Assembly: GCF_024437655.1 (NCBI RefSeq)
Contig: NZ_JANBVF010000007.1
Span: 1 to 64,000 of the forward strand
Source of the DNA: Chitinolyticbacter albus
GTDB lineage: Bacteria > Pseudomonadota > Gammaproteobacteria > Burkholderiales > Chitinibacteraceae
Length of the DNA stretch: 64,000 bases
Direction of reading: 5' to 3'
Part shown: in pieces, positions 17,339 to 26,014 of the stretch
Layout of the letters: the number at the start of each line of letters is the position of its first letter
Position numbering within the stretch: the stretch's first letter is position 1
Notes under the pieces: generated by a model
What the model saw: the letters and a program-made list of their open reading frames with translations, nothing else
Databases searched by the model: none
Told to the model about the DNA's origin: nothing
Translations under genes and position numbers: made by a program

Positions 17339-18004
17339 ATGAACACTGAAATTTGGTCCGCCATCTGGCTCACCACCCGCCTTGCGACGGTGACCACCGT
17401 CATCCTGTTGATTGTTGCCACGCCGCTGGCGTGGTGGCTGGCGCGATCACGCTCTGTGGCGAGCCGCGTGGCCGGCGCCGTGGTGACGTTGCCGCTGATC
17501 CTGCCGCCGACTGTGCTGGGCTTTTACCTGCTGGTACTGATGGGCGCCAATGGCCCCGTCGGCGCGCTGACCCAGGCCATGGGACTGGGGCTGTTGCCGT
17601 TCACCTTCACCGGCCTCGTCATTGCCTCGGTGATCTATTCGCTGCCGTTTGCCGTGCAGCCACTGCAGCAGGCGTTCGCCGCCATCGATGCGCGCCACTT
17701 CGAAGCGGCGGCCAGCTTGCGCGCCACGCCGTTCGATACCTTCCGCCATGTGGCGCTGCCGCTGGCCCGCCCCGGCTTCATCACCGCGCTGGTGATGAGC
17801 TTTGCCCACACCGTGGGCGAATTCGGCGTGGTGCTGATGATGGGCGGCAATATCCCGCGCGAAACGCGCGTGGTGTCGGTGCTGCTGTACGACCATGTGG
17901 AGGCGCTGGAATACGCGCAGGCGCACTGGCTGGCTGGCGCTCTGCTGCTGTTCTGCTTCGCGGTGCTGCTGACGCTGCAGCTGTGGCGGGGGCGCCAGCC
18001 ATGA
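17339..18004 (+). CDS. modB: molybdate ABC transporter permease
   Basis: The product has 221 residues from the ATG at 17339; an earlier in-frame ATG would add a non-conserved 19-residue tail. Five to six membrane segments are visible, with the EAA loop (EAAASLRATPFDTFRHVALPLARPG) that docks on the ATPase, and the TVGEFGVVLMMGGNIP segment characteristic of ModB. It forms the inner-membrane channel with ModC. Its stop overlaps the modC start (ATGA). Confidence 0.95.
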   Translation: MNTEIWSAIWLTTRLATVTTVILLIVATPLAWWLARSRSVASRVAGAVVTLPLILPPTVLGFYLLVLMGANGPVGALTQAMGLGLLPFTFTGLVIASVIYSLPFAVQPLQQAFAAIDARHFEAAASLRATPFDTFRHVALPLARPGFITALVMSFAHTVGEFGVVLMMGGNIPRETRVVSVLLYDHVEALEYAQAHWLAGALLLFCFAVLLTLQLWRGRQP

Positions 18005-19062
18005 CAACCATGGGCATCACCGCCGACTTCCGCCTCACCCGCCCCGGTTTCACGCTCGATGCGGCCTTCACGCTGCCTGGCAGCGGCATCAGCGCGCTGT
18101 TCGGGCCCTCGGGCTCGGGCAAGACCACGCTGCTGCGTTGCCTCGCCGGGCTGGAATGCTCCGACGGCTCGCTCACGGTGAACGGCGCGCGCTGGCAGGG
18201 CGGCGACGCGTTCGTGCCAACGCACCAGCGCGGTGTGGGGTTGGTGTTCCAGGAAGCCAGCCTGTTTCCGCACCTGTCGGTGCGCGGCAACCTGGAATTC
18301 GGCTGGGTGCGCGCTGCGCGCCAGGCCGACTGGGATCGCGTGATCGCCGCGCTCGATCTCTCGCCCCTGCTCGAGCGGCGCGCGCCGCAATTGTCCGGTG
18401 GCGAACGCCAGCGCGTGGCCATCGCCCGCGCGCTGCTGGCCGCTCCAAAACTGCTGCTACTCGACGAGCCGCTCTCCGCACTCGACGCGGCGCGCAAGGC
18501 CGAGATCCTGCCCTACCTTGCCGCGCTGCCGCGTACCTTCGAGCTGCCGGTCGTGCTGGTCACGCACACGATAGACGAAGTGGTACGCCTCGCCGACCAC
18601 CTGGTGCTGCTCGACGCGGGTCGCGTGCTCGCCAGCGGGCCGCTCTCCGCAACGCTGTCGCGCTTTGACTTGCCGGCAGTGTTCGACGATGCGCTCTGTG
18701 TCGTGCTCGATACCGTGGTCGGCGCCATCGCGGCCGACGGGCTGGCCGAGCTGGGTGCCGGTGCGCTCAAGCTGTGGGCCCCCCTTGCGGCGGGCACGAT
18801 CGGTGAGGCCCGGCGCATACGCATTGCCGCGCGCGACGTCAGCATCGCGCTGTCGGATGCGGCCGATTCCAGCATCCTCAATCGCCTGCCTGCGCGCGTA
18901 CTGCGCCTGGTTCCGGCCACCCGCCCGGCCCACGTACTGGCCGAGCTCGATTGCCACGGCCACCACCTGGTCGCCCGCCTGACGCAGCGCTCGGCGCTGC
19001 AACTGGGCCTGGCGCCGGGCCTGACGGTCTGGGCACAAATCAAATCGGTGGCATTGGCGTGA
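18001..19062 (+). CDS. modC: molybdate ABC transporter ATP-binding protein
   Basis: The product has 353 residues. Walker A is GPSGSGKTT (35-43), the signature LSGGERQ is at 131-137, and Walker B is LLLLDEPLSALD. The last 70 residues form a molybdate-binding Mop domain (SILNRLPARVLRLVP onwards), which in ModC of E. coli inhibits transport when molybdate is plentiful. It begins in an ATGA overlap with modB and ends in a GTGA overlap with fdhD, so the three are translationally coupled. Confidence 0.96.
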   Translation: MTTMGITADFRLTRPGFTLDAAFTLPGSGISALFGPSGSGKTTLLRCLAGLECSDGSLTVNGARWQGGDAFVPTHQRGVGLVFQEASLFPHLSVRGNLEFGWVRAARQADWDRVIAALDLSPLLERRAPQLSGGERQRVAIARALLAAPKLLLLDEPLSALDAARKAEILPYLAALPRTFELPVVLVTHTIDEVVRLADHLVLLDAGRVLASGPLSATLSRFDLPAVFDDALCVVLDTVVGAIAADGLAELGAGALKLWAPLAAGTIGEARRIRIAARDVSIALSDAADSSILNRLPARVLRLVPATRPAHVLAELDCHGHHLVARLTQRSALQLGLAPGLTVWAQIKSVALA

Positions 19063-19910
19063 CCGCGCCCAAAGCCCAACCGCGCAACGACGAAGCGCGC
19101 GCGCTGCGCTGGCAGGCCGGCGCACTCGAAGTGCGCGACGAGACGCTGGCCGATGAAGCGCTGGTTGCGCTCGTCTACAACGGCGTGTCACACGCCGTGA
19201 TGCTGGCAAGCCCAAGCGATCTGGAGGATTTTGCCGTCGGCTTTACCTTGAGCGAGGGCATCGCCAGCTGGGCCGAGATCGTTGATGTCGAGATCGTCCC
19301 CATCGAAGCCGGCGTCGAGGCCGGCATCGAGGCGCGGGTGACGCTGGTCGAGGCACGTTTCCAGGCATTGCAGGCGCGGCGGCGGCAGCTCACCGGGCGC
19401 ACCGGCTGCGGCCTGTGTGGCGTCGAGCATCTGGCGCAAGCCTTGCCGGCCGTCGCAGCCGTCGCCAGCGATTTCCAGAGCACGCCCGAGGCCGTGCTGG
19501 CGGGCATGGTCCGGCTCGCCGCGCTGCAACCGCTGAATCGCATCACCGGCGCGGTCCACGCCGCCGGCTGGCTGGCGAGCGATGCGCTGACCGTGCGCGA
19601 AGACGTGGGGCGACATAACGCGCTCGACAAGCTGATCGGCGCACTCGCGGCCGCGCGCGCCCCGGGCGACGGCGTGCTGCTGATGACGTCGCGCGCCTCG
19701 TCCGAAATCATTCACAAGGCCGCCAGTGCGGGCCTGCCCATCGTCGCGGCGATCTCGGCGCCAACCCGGCTGGCCGTGGCCCTGGCCGAAGCGGCTGGTA
19801 TTGCCCTGATCGGCTTCGCCCGTGGCGAGCGGCTGACGATCTATAGCCACCCGCAACGACTCGGCTTGGCGAGTACGCCTGAAGCGGCCGCTTCGGCTAT
19901 ACCCAGATAG
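19059..19910 (+). CDS. fdhD: formate dehydrogenase accessory sulfurtransferase FdhD
   Basis: The product has 283 residues from a GTG that overlaps the modC stop. The catalytic CxxC is C117-C120 (TGCGLCGVEHL). Other FdhD hallmarks are DLEDFAVGFTLSEGI, VREDVGRHNALDKLIG and SRASSEIIHKAASAGLPI. FdhD takes sulfur from IscS and puts it on the molybdenum cofactor before insertion in formate dehydrogenase. Linkage to modABC fits joint supply of molybdenum and sulfurated cofactor; no formate dehydrogenase gene lies in the window. Confidence 0.95.
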   Translation: MTAPKAQPRNDEARALRWQAGALEVRDETLADEALVALVYNGVSHAVMLASPSDLEDFAVGFTLSEGIASWAEIVDVEIVPIEAGVEAGIEARVTLVEARFQALQARRRQLTGRTGCGLCGVEHLAQALPAVAAVASDFQSTPEAVLAGMVRLAALQPLNRITGAVHAAGWLASDALTVREDVGRHNALDKLIGALAAARAPGDGVLLMTSRASSEIIHKAASAGLPIVAAISAPTRLAVALAEAAGIALIGFARGERLTIYSHPQRLGLASTPEAAASAIPR

Positions 19911-19933
19911 CGCCTTGCCAACGACCGACATCA

Positions 19934-20659
19934 ATGAAACTGCTCCCGACCTTCATCCTGCTGTTGACCGCGTTGCCGGCGCTTGCCATCGAGCCCATGC
20001 CCATCCTGTTCAACCAGCGCCCACCGCTCTATTACATCGACGCCGACGCCAGCGGCCAGCCCATGTATGCCGGCCTGGTGTTTGAGAAGGTGCGCGATGC
20101 GCTGAGGCGCGCCGGGCTGCCGGTGCAGTTCCGCGAAATGCCCGGCGCGCGCGTGGTCTCGCAAGTGAAGGGCAATGCCGAGCCGCTATGCGCGATGGGC
20201 TGGTTCAAGACCCGCGAGCGCAGCCGCTTCGCCCAGTTCTCGGTGCCGTTACACCGCGATCGCGCCTGGGTGATCGTGACCCGCCCCGAACATGAAGCCA
20301 CGATACGCAAGCTTGGCACGCTCAAGGCTGTGCTGGCGCAGCGTACGCTGTCGGTCACGCTGATCGGCGGCATCTCGTTTGGCGATGTCATCGAAGACCA
20401 GCTCAGGCGTTATCCGGTGCAGCGGGTATCGGCCGGACCGACCACGGTGCTGAAAATGATCGAGGCGGGCCACGGCGACTACACCATCGTGCCCATCGAC
20501 TCGCTGGAGGATCACCTCGCGCGCGTCGATCCGCAGAGCCCACTGCGCGCGGTGGCGCCGAGCGACGTCGAGGGCGAGCTGGTCTACCTGATGTGCAGCA
20601 AGCGCGTTCCACCCTCGTGGCTGGGCCAGTTCAACGCCGCCTGGCAGGTGGGGCGCTGA
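19934..20659 (+). CDS. periplasmic solute-binding protein, family 3-like
   Basis: The product has 241 residues with a signal peptide ending ALA (about residue 19). The rest fits the bacterial extracellular solute-binding family 3 fold (polar amino-acid binding), including YYIDADASGQPMYAGLVFEKVRDALRRAG and the second-lobe GGISFGDVI. No transporter permease or ATPase is adjacent, which is common for this subgroup; its ligand and partner are unknown. It lies 23 bases downstream of fdhD and could be read through from the mod operon. Confidence 0.8.
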   Translation: MKLLPTFILLLTALPALAIEPMPILFNQRPPLYYIDADASGQPMYAGLVFEKVRDALRRAGLPVQFREMPGARVVSQVKGNAEPLCAMGWFKTRERSRFAQFSVPLHRDRAWVIVTRPEHEATIRKLGTLKAVLAQRTLSVTLIGGISFGDVIEDQLRRYPVQRVSAGPTTVLKMIEAGHGDYTIVPIDSLEDHLARVDPQSPLRAVAPSDVEGELVYLMCSKRVPPSWLGQFNAAWQVGR

Positions 20660-20744
20660 GCGGCTGCCACGCTGCGAAGCCGCCGCCGGGCGTGCCCGAG
20701 CAGAGCGGCCTGGACAAGCGCAAGCGACAAGTCGTTGAATCCTA

Positions 20745-20750
20745 TATAAT
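20745..20750 (+). promoter_or_regulatory. sigma-70 -10-like element before rlhA
   Basis: A consensus TATAAT sits 33 bases before the ATG at 20783. I could not place a good -35 hexamer at 16-18 bases, so the promoter is only partly supported. Confidence 0.45.
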
Positions 20751-20782
20751 TCCGCCCCTTTCCCGCCCCATCGTCCGCGCCC

Positions 20783-22762
20783 ATGAGCCTCGCCTTGCAC
20801 CAACTGGAACTGCTGTCCCCCGCCAAGACGGTCGAGATCGGCCGCGAGGCCATCCTGCACGGCGCGGACGCTGTCTATATCGGCGGCCCCAGCTTCGGCG
20901 CGCGGCACAACGCCAGCAACGAAGTGGGCGAGATCGCGGAGCTGGTGCAGTTCGCCCATCGCTATCACAGCCGCATCTTCGTCACGCTCAACACCATCCT
21001 GCACGACAACGAACTCGAACCCGCCCGCAAGCTGATCCACCAGCTATACGACGCCGGCGTGGACGCGCTGATCGTGCAGGACATGGGCGTGCTCGAGCTC
21101 GATATCCCGCCGATCCAGCTGCATGCCAGCACGCAGTGCGATATCCGCACGCCGGAGAAGGCTCGCTTTCTCGCCGACGCCGGGTTCTCGCAAGTGGTGC
21201 TGGCGCGCGAGCTGACGCTAGCCCAGATCGCCAGCGTGCGCGCGCAACTGCCGCTCGACACCACCATCGAATTCTTCATCCACGGCGCGCTGTGCGTCGC
21301 CTATTCGGGCCAGTGCAATATCAGCCACGCCGACAACGGCCGCAGCGCCAATCGCGGCGACTGCTCGCAGGCCTGTAGGCTGCCGTACACGCTGACCGAC
21401 GGGGCCGGTCGCGTGGTGGCATTCGAGAAGCATCTGCTGTCGATGAAGGACAACGACCAGAGCCGCAACCTGGAAGCGCTGATCGACGCCGGCGTGCGCA
21501 GCTTCAAGATCGAGGGCCGCTACAAGGACATGGGCTACGTGAAGAACATCACCGCCCACTACCGGCTGCTGCTCGACGAGATCCTCACCCGCCGCCCCGA
21601 ACTGGCGCGTGCCGCCTCCGGCAGCACCGAGATCTTCTTCACCCCCGACGTCGACAAGAACTTCCACCGTGGCCACACCGATTACTTCGTAAATGGCCGC
21701 GAAGACGGCGACATCGGCGCGTTCGATTCGCCCAAGTACGTCGGTATCGCGCTGGGCCATATCACCCGGATCGGGCCGAAGTGGTTCGAGCTCGAGACGA
21801 ACGAGCCGCTCGCCAACGGCGACGGCCTCAATTACATGAAAAAGCGCGAAGTGTTCGGCCTGCAGGCGAACACCGTCGAGAAAATCGGCGCTGGCACGGA
21901 CGGCGGCACCGTGTGGCGGGTGTTCCCGAACGAGGCGATGACTACGCTCGAAGGGCTGAAAGTGGGCCTCTCGATCAACCGCAACCGCGACCACGCCTGG
22001 GAAAAGGCGCTGACGCAGAAATCGTCCGATCGCCGGGTCGATGTCTGGCTGAAACTCTCCGAAACCGCCGACGGCCTTTGCTTGCGCGCCACCTGCGAGG
22101 ATGGCATCGCCGCCACCGCCAGTACCGCATTGGCGCTGGAGCCGGCCAAGGATGCGACGCGCGCCGAAGGGCAGCTGCGCGACGGCCTCGCCAAGCTGGG
22201 CAACACCATGTTCGTCGCGCGCGACATCACGCTGGATCTGGCGCAGCCGTGGTTCGTGCCGACCTCGGCACTGAACGCGCTGCGCCGCGATGCGATCGAG
22301 CAGCTGGAAACCGCGCGCACCAAGGCCTGGGCCCGTCCCGAGCGCAAGATTCCCGTCGATCCGCCGGTGGCTTATCCGGAGAAGGCGCTCACCTTCCTCG
22401 CTAACGTGTACAACCAGAAGGCGCGCGATTTCTACACCAAGCATGGTGTCGAGCTGATCGCCGCCGCGTACGAAGCGCACGAGGAACCGGGCGAGGTGAG
22501 CGTGATGATCACCAAGCATTGCCTGCGTTTTTCGTACAACCTGTGCCCCAAGCAGGCCAAGGGCGTGATCGGCGTGAAGGGCCAGGTGCGCGCCGAGCCG
22601 ATGACGCTGAAGTCGGACGGCGAAACCTACACGCTCAAGTTCGACTGCAAGCCGTGCGAGATGCACGTGATCGGCAAGATGAAGCCGCATATCTTCAATG
22701 CGCCGCCGCCTTCCATCATCCCGGTGCAGACCATCAGCTTCCACAAGACACGGCCGGGCTGA
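20783..22762 (+). CDS. rlhA: 23S rRNA 5-hydroxycytidine C2501 synthase-like peptidase-U32-family protein
   Basis: The product has 659 residues, matching E. coli RlhA/YdcP (653) rather than TrhP/YegQ (453). The U32 barrel (LELLSPAKTVEIGREAILHGADAVYIGG) carries Cys171, 178, 194 and 198 in a GALCVAYSGQC / GDCSQACR arrangement, consistent with an iron-sulfur cluster site. A long C-terminal extension (from about 350) contains FSYNLCPKQAKG and DCKPCEMHVIGK. RlhA hydroxylates C2501 in the peptidyl-transferase centre with prephenate as source of the modification. It is one of three U32-family genes in the window, with ubiU and ubiV. Confidence 0.92.
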   Translation: MSLALHQLELLSPAKTVEIGREAILHGADAVYIGGPSFGARHNASNEVGEIAELVQFAHRYHSRIFVTLNTILHDNELEPARKLIHQLYDAGVDALIVQDMGVLELDIPPIQLHASTQCDIRTPEKARFLADAGFSQVVLARELTLAQIASVRAQLPLDTTIEFFIHGALCVAYSGQCNISHADNGRSANRGDCSQACRLPYTLTDGAGRVVAFEKHLLSMKDNDQSRNLEALIDAGVRSFKIEGRYKDMGYVKNITAHYRLLLDEILTRRPELARAASGSTEIFFTPDVDKNFHRGHTDYFVNGREDGDIGAFDSPKYVGIALGHITRIGPKWFELETNEPLANGDGLNYMKKREVFGLQANTVEKIGAGTDGGTVWRVFPNEAMTTLEGLKVGLSINRNRDHAWEKALTQKSSDRRVDVWLKLSETADGLCLRATCEDGIAATASTALALEPAKDATRAEGQLRDGLAKLGNTMFVARDITLDLAQPWFVPTSALNALRRDAIEQLETARTKAWARPERKIPVDPPVAYPEKALTFLANVYNQKARDFYTKHGVELIAAAYEAHEEPGEVSVMITKHCLRFSYNLCPKQAKGVIGVKGQVRAEPMTLKSDGETYTLKFDCKPCEMHVIGKMKPHIFNAPPPSIIPVQTISFHKTRPG

Positions 22763-22855
22763 ATCGCTCTTTCCCACCCGGTGGCTGCGACTTTTGCACA
22801 GCCGCCGCGGTGCGATGCCGACCTATAGTAAGGCTCCCGTCCCCAGGAGCCCGCC

Positions 22856-23074
22856 ATGCCCGTCCTGCCCGCGCAATTCTCCGCCCTGATCGCCCAGGTG
22901 CAGGAGCACGGCAGCCTGCGCGCCTACGAGGCCGCGCAACAGCTGGAAATCCTCAAACCCGAGATGACCGACGAGCAGCGCGCGGCCTACACCGCCGCAC
23001 TGGGCAGCGCGGCCGGTGCCCGGCAGAAAGAGCTCAAAGCCGAAGCCGAACGCGAGCGGGCCAAGCGCGAGTAG
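22856..23074 (+). CDS. small hypothetical protein
   Basis: The product has 72 residues with AGGAG before the ATG. It is helical and highly charged at the end (KELKAEAERERAKRE), with no signal peptide. I do not recognise the family. It converges with the regulator gene ending at 23087. Confidence 0.65.
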   Translation: MPVLPAQFSALIAQVQEHGSLRAYEAAQQLEILKPEMTDEQRAAYTAALGSAAGARQKELKAEAERERAKRE

Positions 23075-23086
23075 CGCCTTAGGCAC

Positions 23087-24058
23087 TCACCGTTGATAGG
23101 CGCGGCGATACTCGGCCGGCGTCATGCCCGCCACTTGCCGGAACGCGCGGCGCAGGCTCGATTCGTCGGCAAAGCCCAGCGATTCGGCAATCCGCCCCAG
23201 CGGCAGATCGGTATGCGCCAGCTGCTCGGCCACCTGGTTGAGCTTCACCCGTCGCGCGTAATCGCCCACCGCCCCGGCTTTCGCCGCCTCCACCTTGCGC
23301 GCCAGCGTGCGTGGCGACACCGCCAGCTTTGCGGCCAGCCGCGCTGAGGTAAGCTGGGCCGCCGGGCAGGCCTCGATGGCCAGGCGCAGCCGCCGCAACC
23401 AAGGATCGGCCGCGCCGATCAGCGCCAGCGACTGGAATACCGGCGCCGCTGGTTGCGGCCGAGGCAGCACCATCAGACGCGCCAGATCGCGCCATAGCTC
23501 GGGCGGCAGCTGCCGCTCCAGCGCTTCGCACACGATGGGCAAATAGCCATGCACACCCGAGGCAGTGGCGTTGCCCTGATTGACCACGCAGTTGTGCTGC
23601 CATTGCCAATGCACCTCTGGATAACGCTGCCGCAACCAGGGCGCCATCCACCAGGTGGCGGTCGCCGCGTGCCCGGACAATCGCCCCGCATCGGCAACGA
23701 GCGCGACGCCGGTGCAGTAGCTCCAGATCCGCATCGTCGGCGGCAGCGCACCGAGCGCCGCAACCAGCGGCTGCTGGCGCGCCAGCGCAGCCTCAACCGC
23801 ATCGACCGATTCTGCCCACAGCCCCGGCAGCAGTAATGCGTCGCAATCGGCCTCCATCAACGCGGTGTCGGCTTGCAGGGTGATCTCATGGGCACAGGCC
23901 ACCGGCCCCGGCTGCAGCGCCAGCCAGCGCCAGCCGAACAGTGATCGGCCGCTGAGCCGATTGGCAGCCTGCAGCAGATCCGCCGTGGCCATCAGGCCCG
24001 TCGGCATGCAGCCGGGGAAAAGCTGCAGGCCGACCTGGAATATTGGCACGATATGCAA
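23087..24058 (-). CDS. GlxA-type AraC-family transcriptional regulator with DJ-1/PfpI-like sensor domain
   Basis: The product has 323 residues. Residues 1-195 form a class-I glutamine-amidotransferase-like (DJ-1/PfpI) domain (DALLLPGLWAES, IWSYCTGVALVADAGRLSGHAAT), where the nucleophile-elbow Cys is present in YCTG. Residues 215-323 carry two helix-turn-helix units of AraC type, ending LGFADESSLRRAFRQVAGMTPAEYRR. Such regulators usually control nearby catabolic genes. It is divergent from the metallo-hydrolase gene at 24142, the obvious candidate target. Confidence 0.92.
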   Translation of the reverse strand: MHIVPIFQVGLQLFPGCMPTGLMATADLLQAANRLSGRSLFGWRWLALQPGPVACAHEITLQADTALMEADCDALLLPGLWAESVDAVEAALARQQPLVAALGALPPTMRIWSYCTGVALVADAGRLSGHAATATWWMAPWLRQRYPEVHWQWQHNCVVNQGNATASGVHGYLPIVCEALERQLPPELWRDLARLMVLPRPQPAAPVFQSLALIGAADPWLRRLRLAIEACPAAQLTSARLAAKLAVSPRTLARKVEAAKAGAVGDYARRVKLNQVAEQLAHTDLPLGRIAESLGFADESSLRRAFRQVAGMTPAEYRRAYQR

Positions 24059-24141
24059 TCCATATGGCAGATTAGGTCATGGTAGCCGGTAGCGCCACTC
24101 GCCACAATCGATGCCATCTTCACCGCCCGGACACAGCTGCC

Positions 24142-24915
24142 ATGCAGATCACCCAATTGCGCAATGCCACCGTCGTCGTCGCCTATGACGACTGCCGCAT
24201 CCTGATCGACCCTATGCTGGCCGACCAGGGCGCGATCCCGCCGTTCAAATGGCTCACCGACCAGCGCCGCCGCAACCCCATCGTTCCGCTGCCCGCGGGC
24301 AGCGATGATCATCTGGCCGGCGTCACCCATGCGCTGATCACCCATTGCCGCAAGGGCCACGTCGATCACCTCGACCGCGCCGGTACGCGCTGGCTGCGCG
24401 AGCGCGGGCTGCCGGTGCTGTGCATGCCGGGCGACGCCGATTTCCTGCGCCAGCGCGGCCTCAATGTAGAAGTGCTGGGTGCCGCCGGGCCGACGCCGTT
24501 CCGCCGCGGCACCATCACGCCGATACCCTGCCGGCACGGCGAGGGCTGGATAGGCCGCTTCATGATGCATGGCTACGGCTACCACATCGAACAGGCGGAT
24601 GCGCCCAGCGTCTATATCGCCGGCGACACCGTACTCACCGACGATGTGCGCCGCTGCGTCACCGAGCGCAAACCGGACGTCAGTATCGTGCCGGCTGGCG
24701 GCGCAAGCATGGATTTCGGCGCCGAACTGATCATGGATGACAAACAGGCACTGGCGCTGGCCCAGCTGGGCAGCGGCACCTTCATCGCCAATCACCTGGA
24801 AGCGCTCGACCATTGCCCGGTGCGCCGCGCCACCTTGCGGGAACGGGCGGAGCAACTCGGGATATCGTTCCGGCTGCTGGTGCCGGACGACGGCCAGACG
24901 CTGAGCTTCGCGTAG
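24142..24915 (+). CDS. MBL-fold metallo-hydrolase
   Basis: The product has 257 residues from the ATG at 24142, chosen because it begins the conserved first strand (MQITQLRNATVVV). A metallo-beta-lactamase fold is visible: DPMLADQG, then ALITHCRKGHVDHLD in place of the usual HxHxDH, and YIAGDTVLTDDV and ANHLEALDH later. The metal motif HCRKGHVDH is therefore slightly altered (first His followed by a five-residue gap). The family resembles UlaG-like lactonases; the substrate is unknown. Likely controlled by the divergent GlxA-type regulator. Confidence 0.82.
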   Translation: MQITQLRNATVVVAYDDCRILIDPMLADQGAIPPFKWLTDQRRRNPIVPLPAGSDDHLAGVTHALITHCRKGHVDHLDRAGTRWLRERGLPVLCMPGDADFLRQRGLNVEVLGAAGPTPFRRGTITPIPCRHGEGWIGRFMMHGYGYHIEQADAPSVYIAGDTVLTDDVRRCVTERKPDVSIVPAGGASMDFGAELIMDDKQALALAQLGSGTFIANHLEALDHCPVRRATLRERAEQLGISFRLLVPDDGQTLSFA

Positions 24916-24944
24916 CCGGCGCGGAGAAAGCCTGTCGTTAGGCC

Positions 24945-25841
24945 CTAGGCCAGCGGTAGAAAGAGGTCGGTCACCGCCTCGCGCTCCGGCACATCCGGGA
25001 AGAAGCGCACGCGCTCTACAAACAACGGGAAATCGCGCAGCGCCTCGCCGCTGGCCGGCAGCCATTGCACATACAGCCAGCGCGCCAGCGCTTCGAGTGC
25101 GTCGTCGGAGCCGACATGGCGCAGCACCGCGCAGCGTCCCGCCGGGATCAGCCCTGCCACCACACCAGCCGGATTGGGTGCGATCGGCTCAACGGTGGCG
25201 GCGCACAGGTCGATGGCGAAGTCGGCCGGCAGCACTTCGCCCGGTGGGCCGCTGCGCAGCACGTTGAACGTGGTGCTCTTCGCCGGCGGCAGACCCACGC
25301 TACGCCGCCAGGCAATGAAGGCGCGGATGCTATCCGCCAGCCGCGTCGGATCGCCGCGATGCGCGAGCACCGCCACCGGCGTGGCGGGAAAATCGACGAT
25401 GTGGACCTGGTCCGCGACGGGCGTCTGCGTCATGGTTCTGCTCCTGGCCGCACGCGCGGCATCAAAGGCTTGCAGCCAACCTAGCCAATCGGGCCGACTG
25501 CGAAATGCGCTGGGACTCTGCCCGCATACCGAGCGAAACGCCCGGGCAAACGCTTCTGGGCTGCCGTAACCCGCATCGAGTGCGATGGCGATCACGCTGT
25601 CCTGGCGGAACGCCAGTCGCCACGCGGCACGCTTCAATCGCAGCAACTGCACATAACGCCCCACGGCGACGCCACAGGCTGCGCTGAATTGCCGATGGAA
25701 GTGCCAGACCGACCAGCCCGCTAGGCCGGCCAGCGTCGCCACGTCTAGCCCGGCATTGCTGTCCTCGGCATCGTGCGCCAAACGATCGTCGATATGCGCC
25801 ATCAGGCGGGACAGGCGCTCGGTCAAGCTGGAATCGGGCAT
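24945..25841 (-). CDS. AraC-family regulator with GyrI-like effector domain
   Basis: The product has 298 residues from the ATG at 25841. Residues 1-120 have two AraC helix-turn-helix units (LAGLAGWSVWHFHRQFSAACG, ALDAGYGSPEAFARAFRSVCGQSPSAFR). Residues 140-298 are a GyrI-like (SOUL/Rob C-terminal) small-molecule-binding domain (FPATPVAVLAHRG to PLFVERVRFFP). Proteins of this layout (Rob, SoxS relatives) sense hydrophobic compounds and often control efflux. Adjacent divergent creD is a possible but unproven target. Confidence 0.9.
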   Translation of the reverse strand: MPDSSLTERLSRLMAHIDDRLAHDAEDSNAGLDVATLAGLAGWSVWHFHRQFSAACGVAVGRYVQLLRLKRAAWRLAFRQDSVIAIALDAGYGSPEAFARAFRSVCGQSPSAFRSRPDWLGWLQAFDAARAARSRTMTQTPVADQVHIVDFPATPVAVLAHRGDPTRLADSIRAFIAWRRSVGLPPAKSTTFNVLRSGPPGEVLPADFAIDLCAATVEPIAPNPAGVVAGLIPAGRCAVLRHVGSDDALEALARWLYVQWLPASGEALRDFPLFVERVRFFPDVPEREAVTDLFLPLA

Positions 25842-26014
25842 GGCTACTCCGGTTGAGGCATCAATGTAGCAAGGCCGCCGCCGACCGGCCTGACCGATCT
25901 TGCGCAGCCATCCTGTGCGATCTCCACACAACCTCCACATTGCTCCATCAGCGCTCGACATGCGGGATCTACCTTGCCGGCATTGGCGCTCGGCGCCGCT
26001 ACGAGGAGAGAGCA

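Noticed and set aside
24320-24370. MBL-fold gene at 24142 as a beta-lactamase
   Set aside because: The metal motif and the length fit UlaG-like lactonases, and there is no signal peptide.
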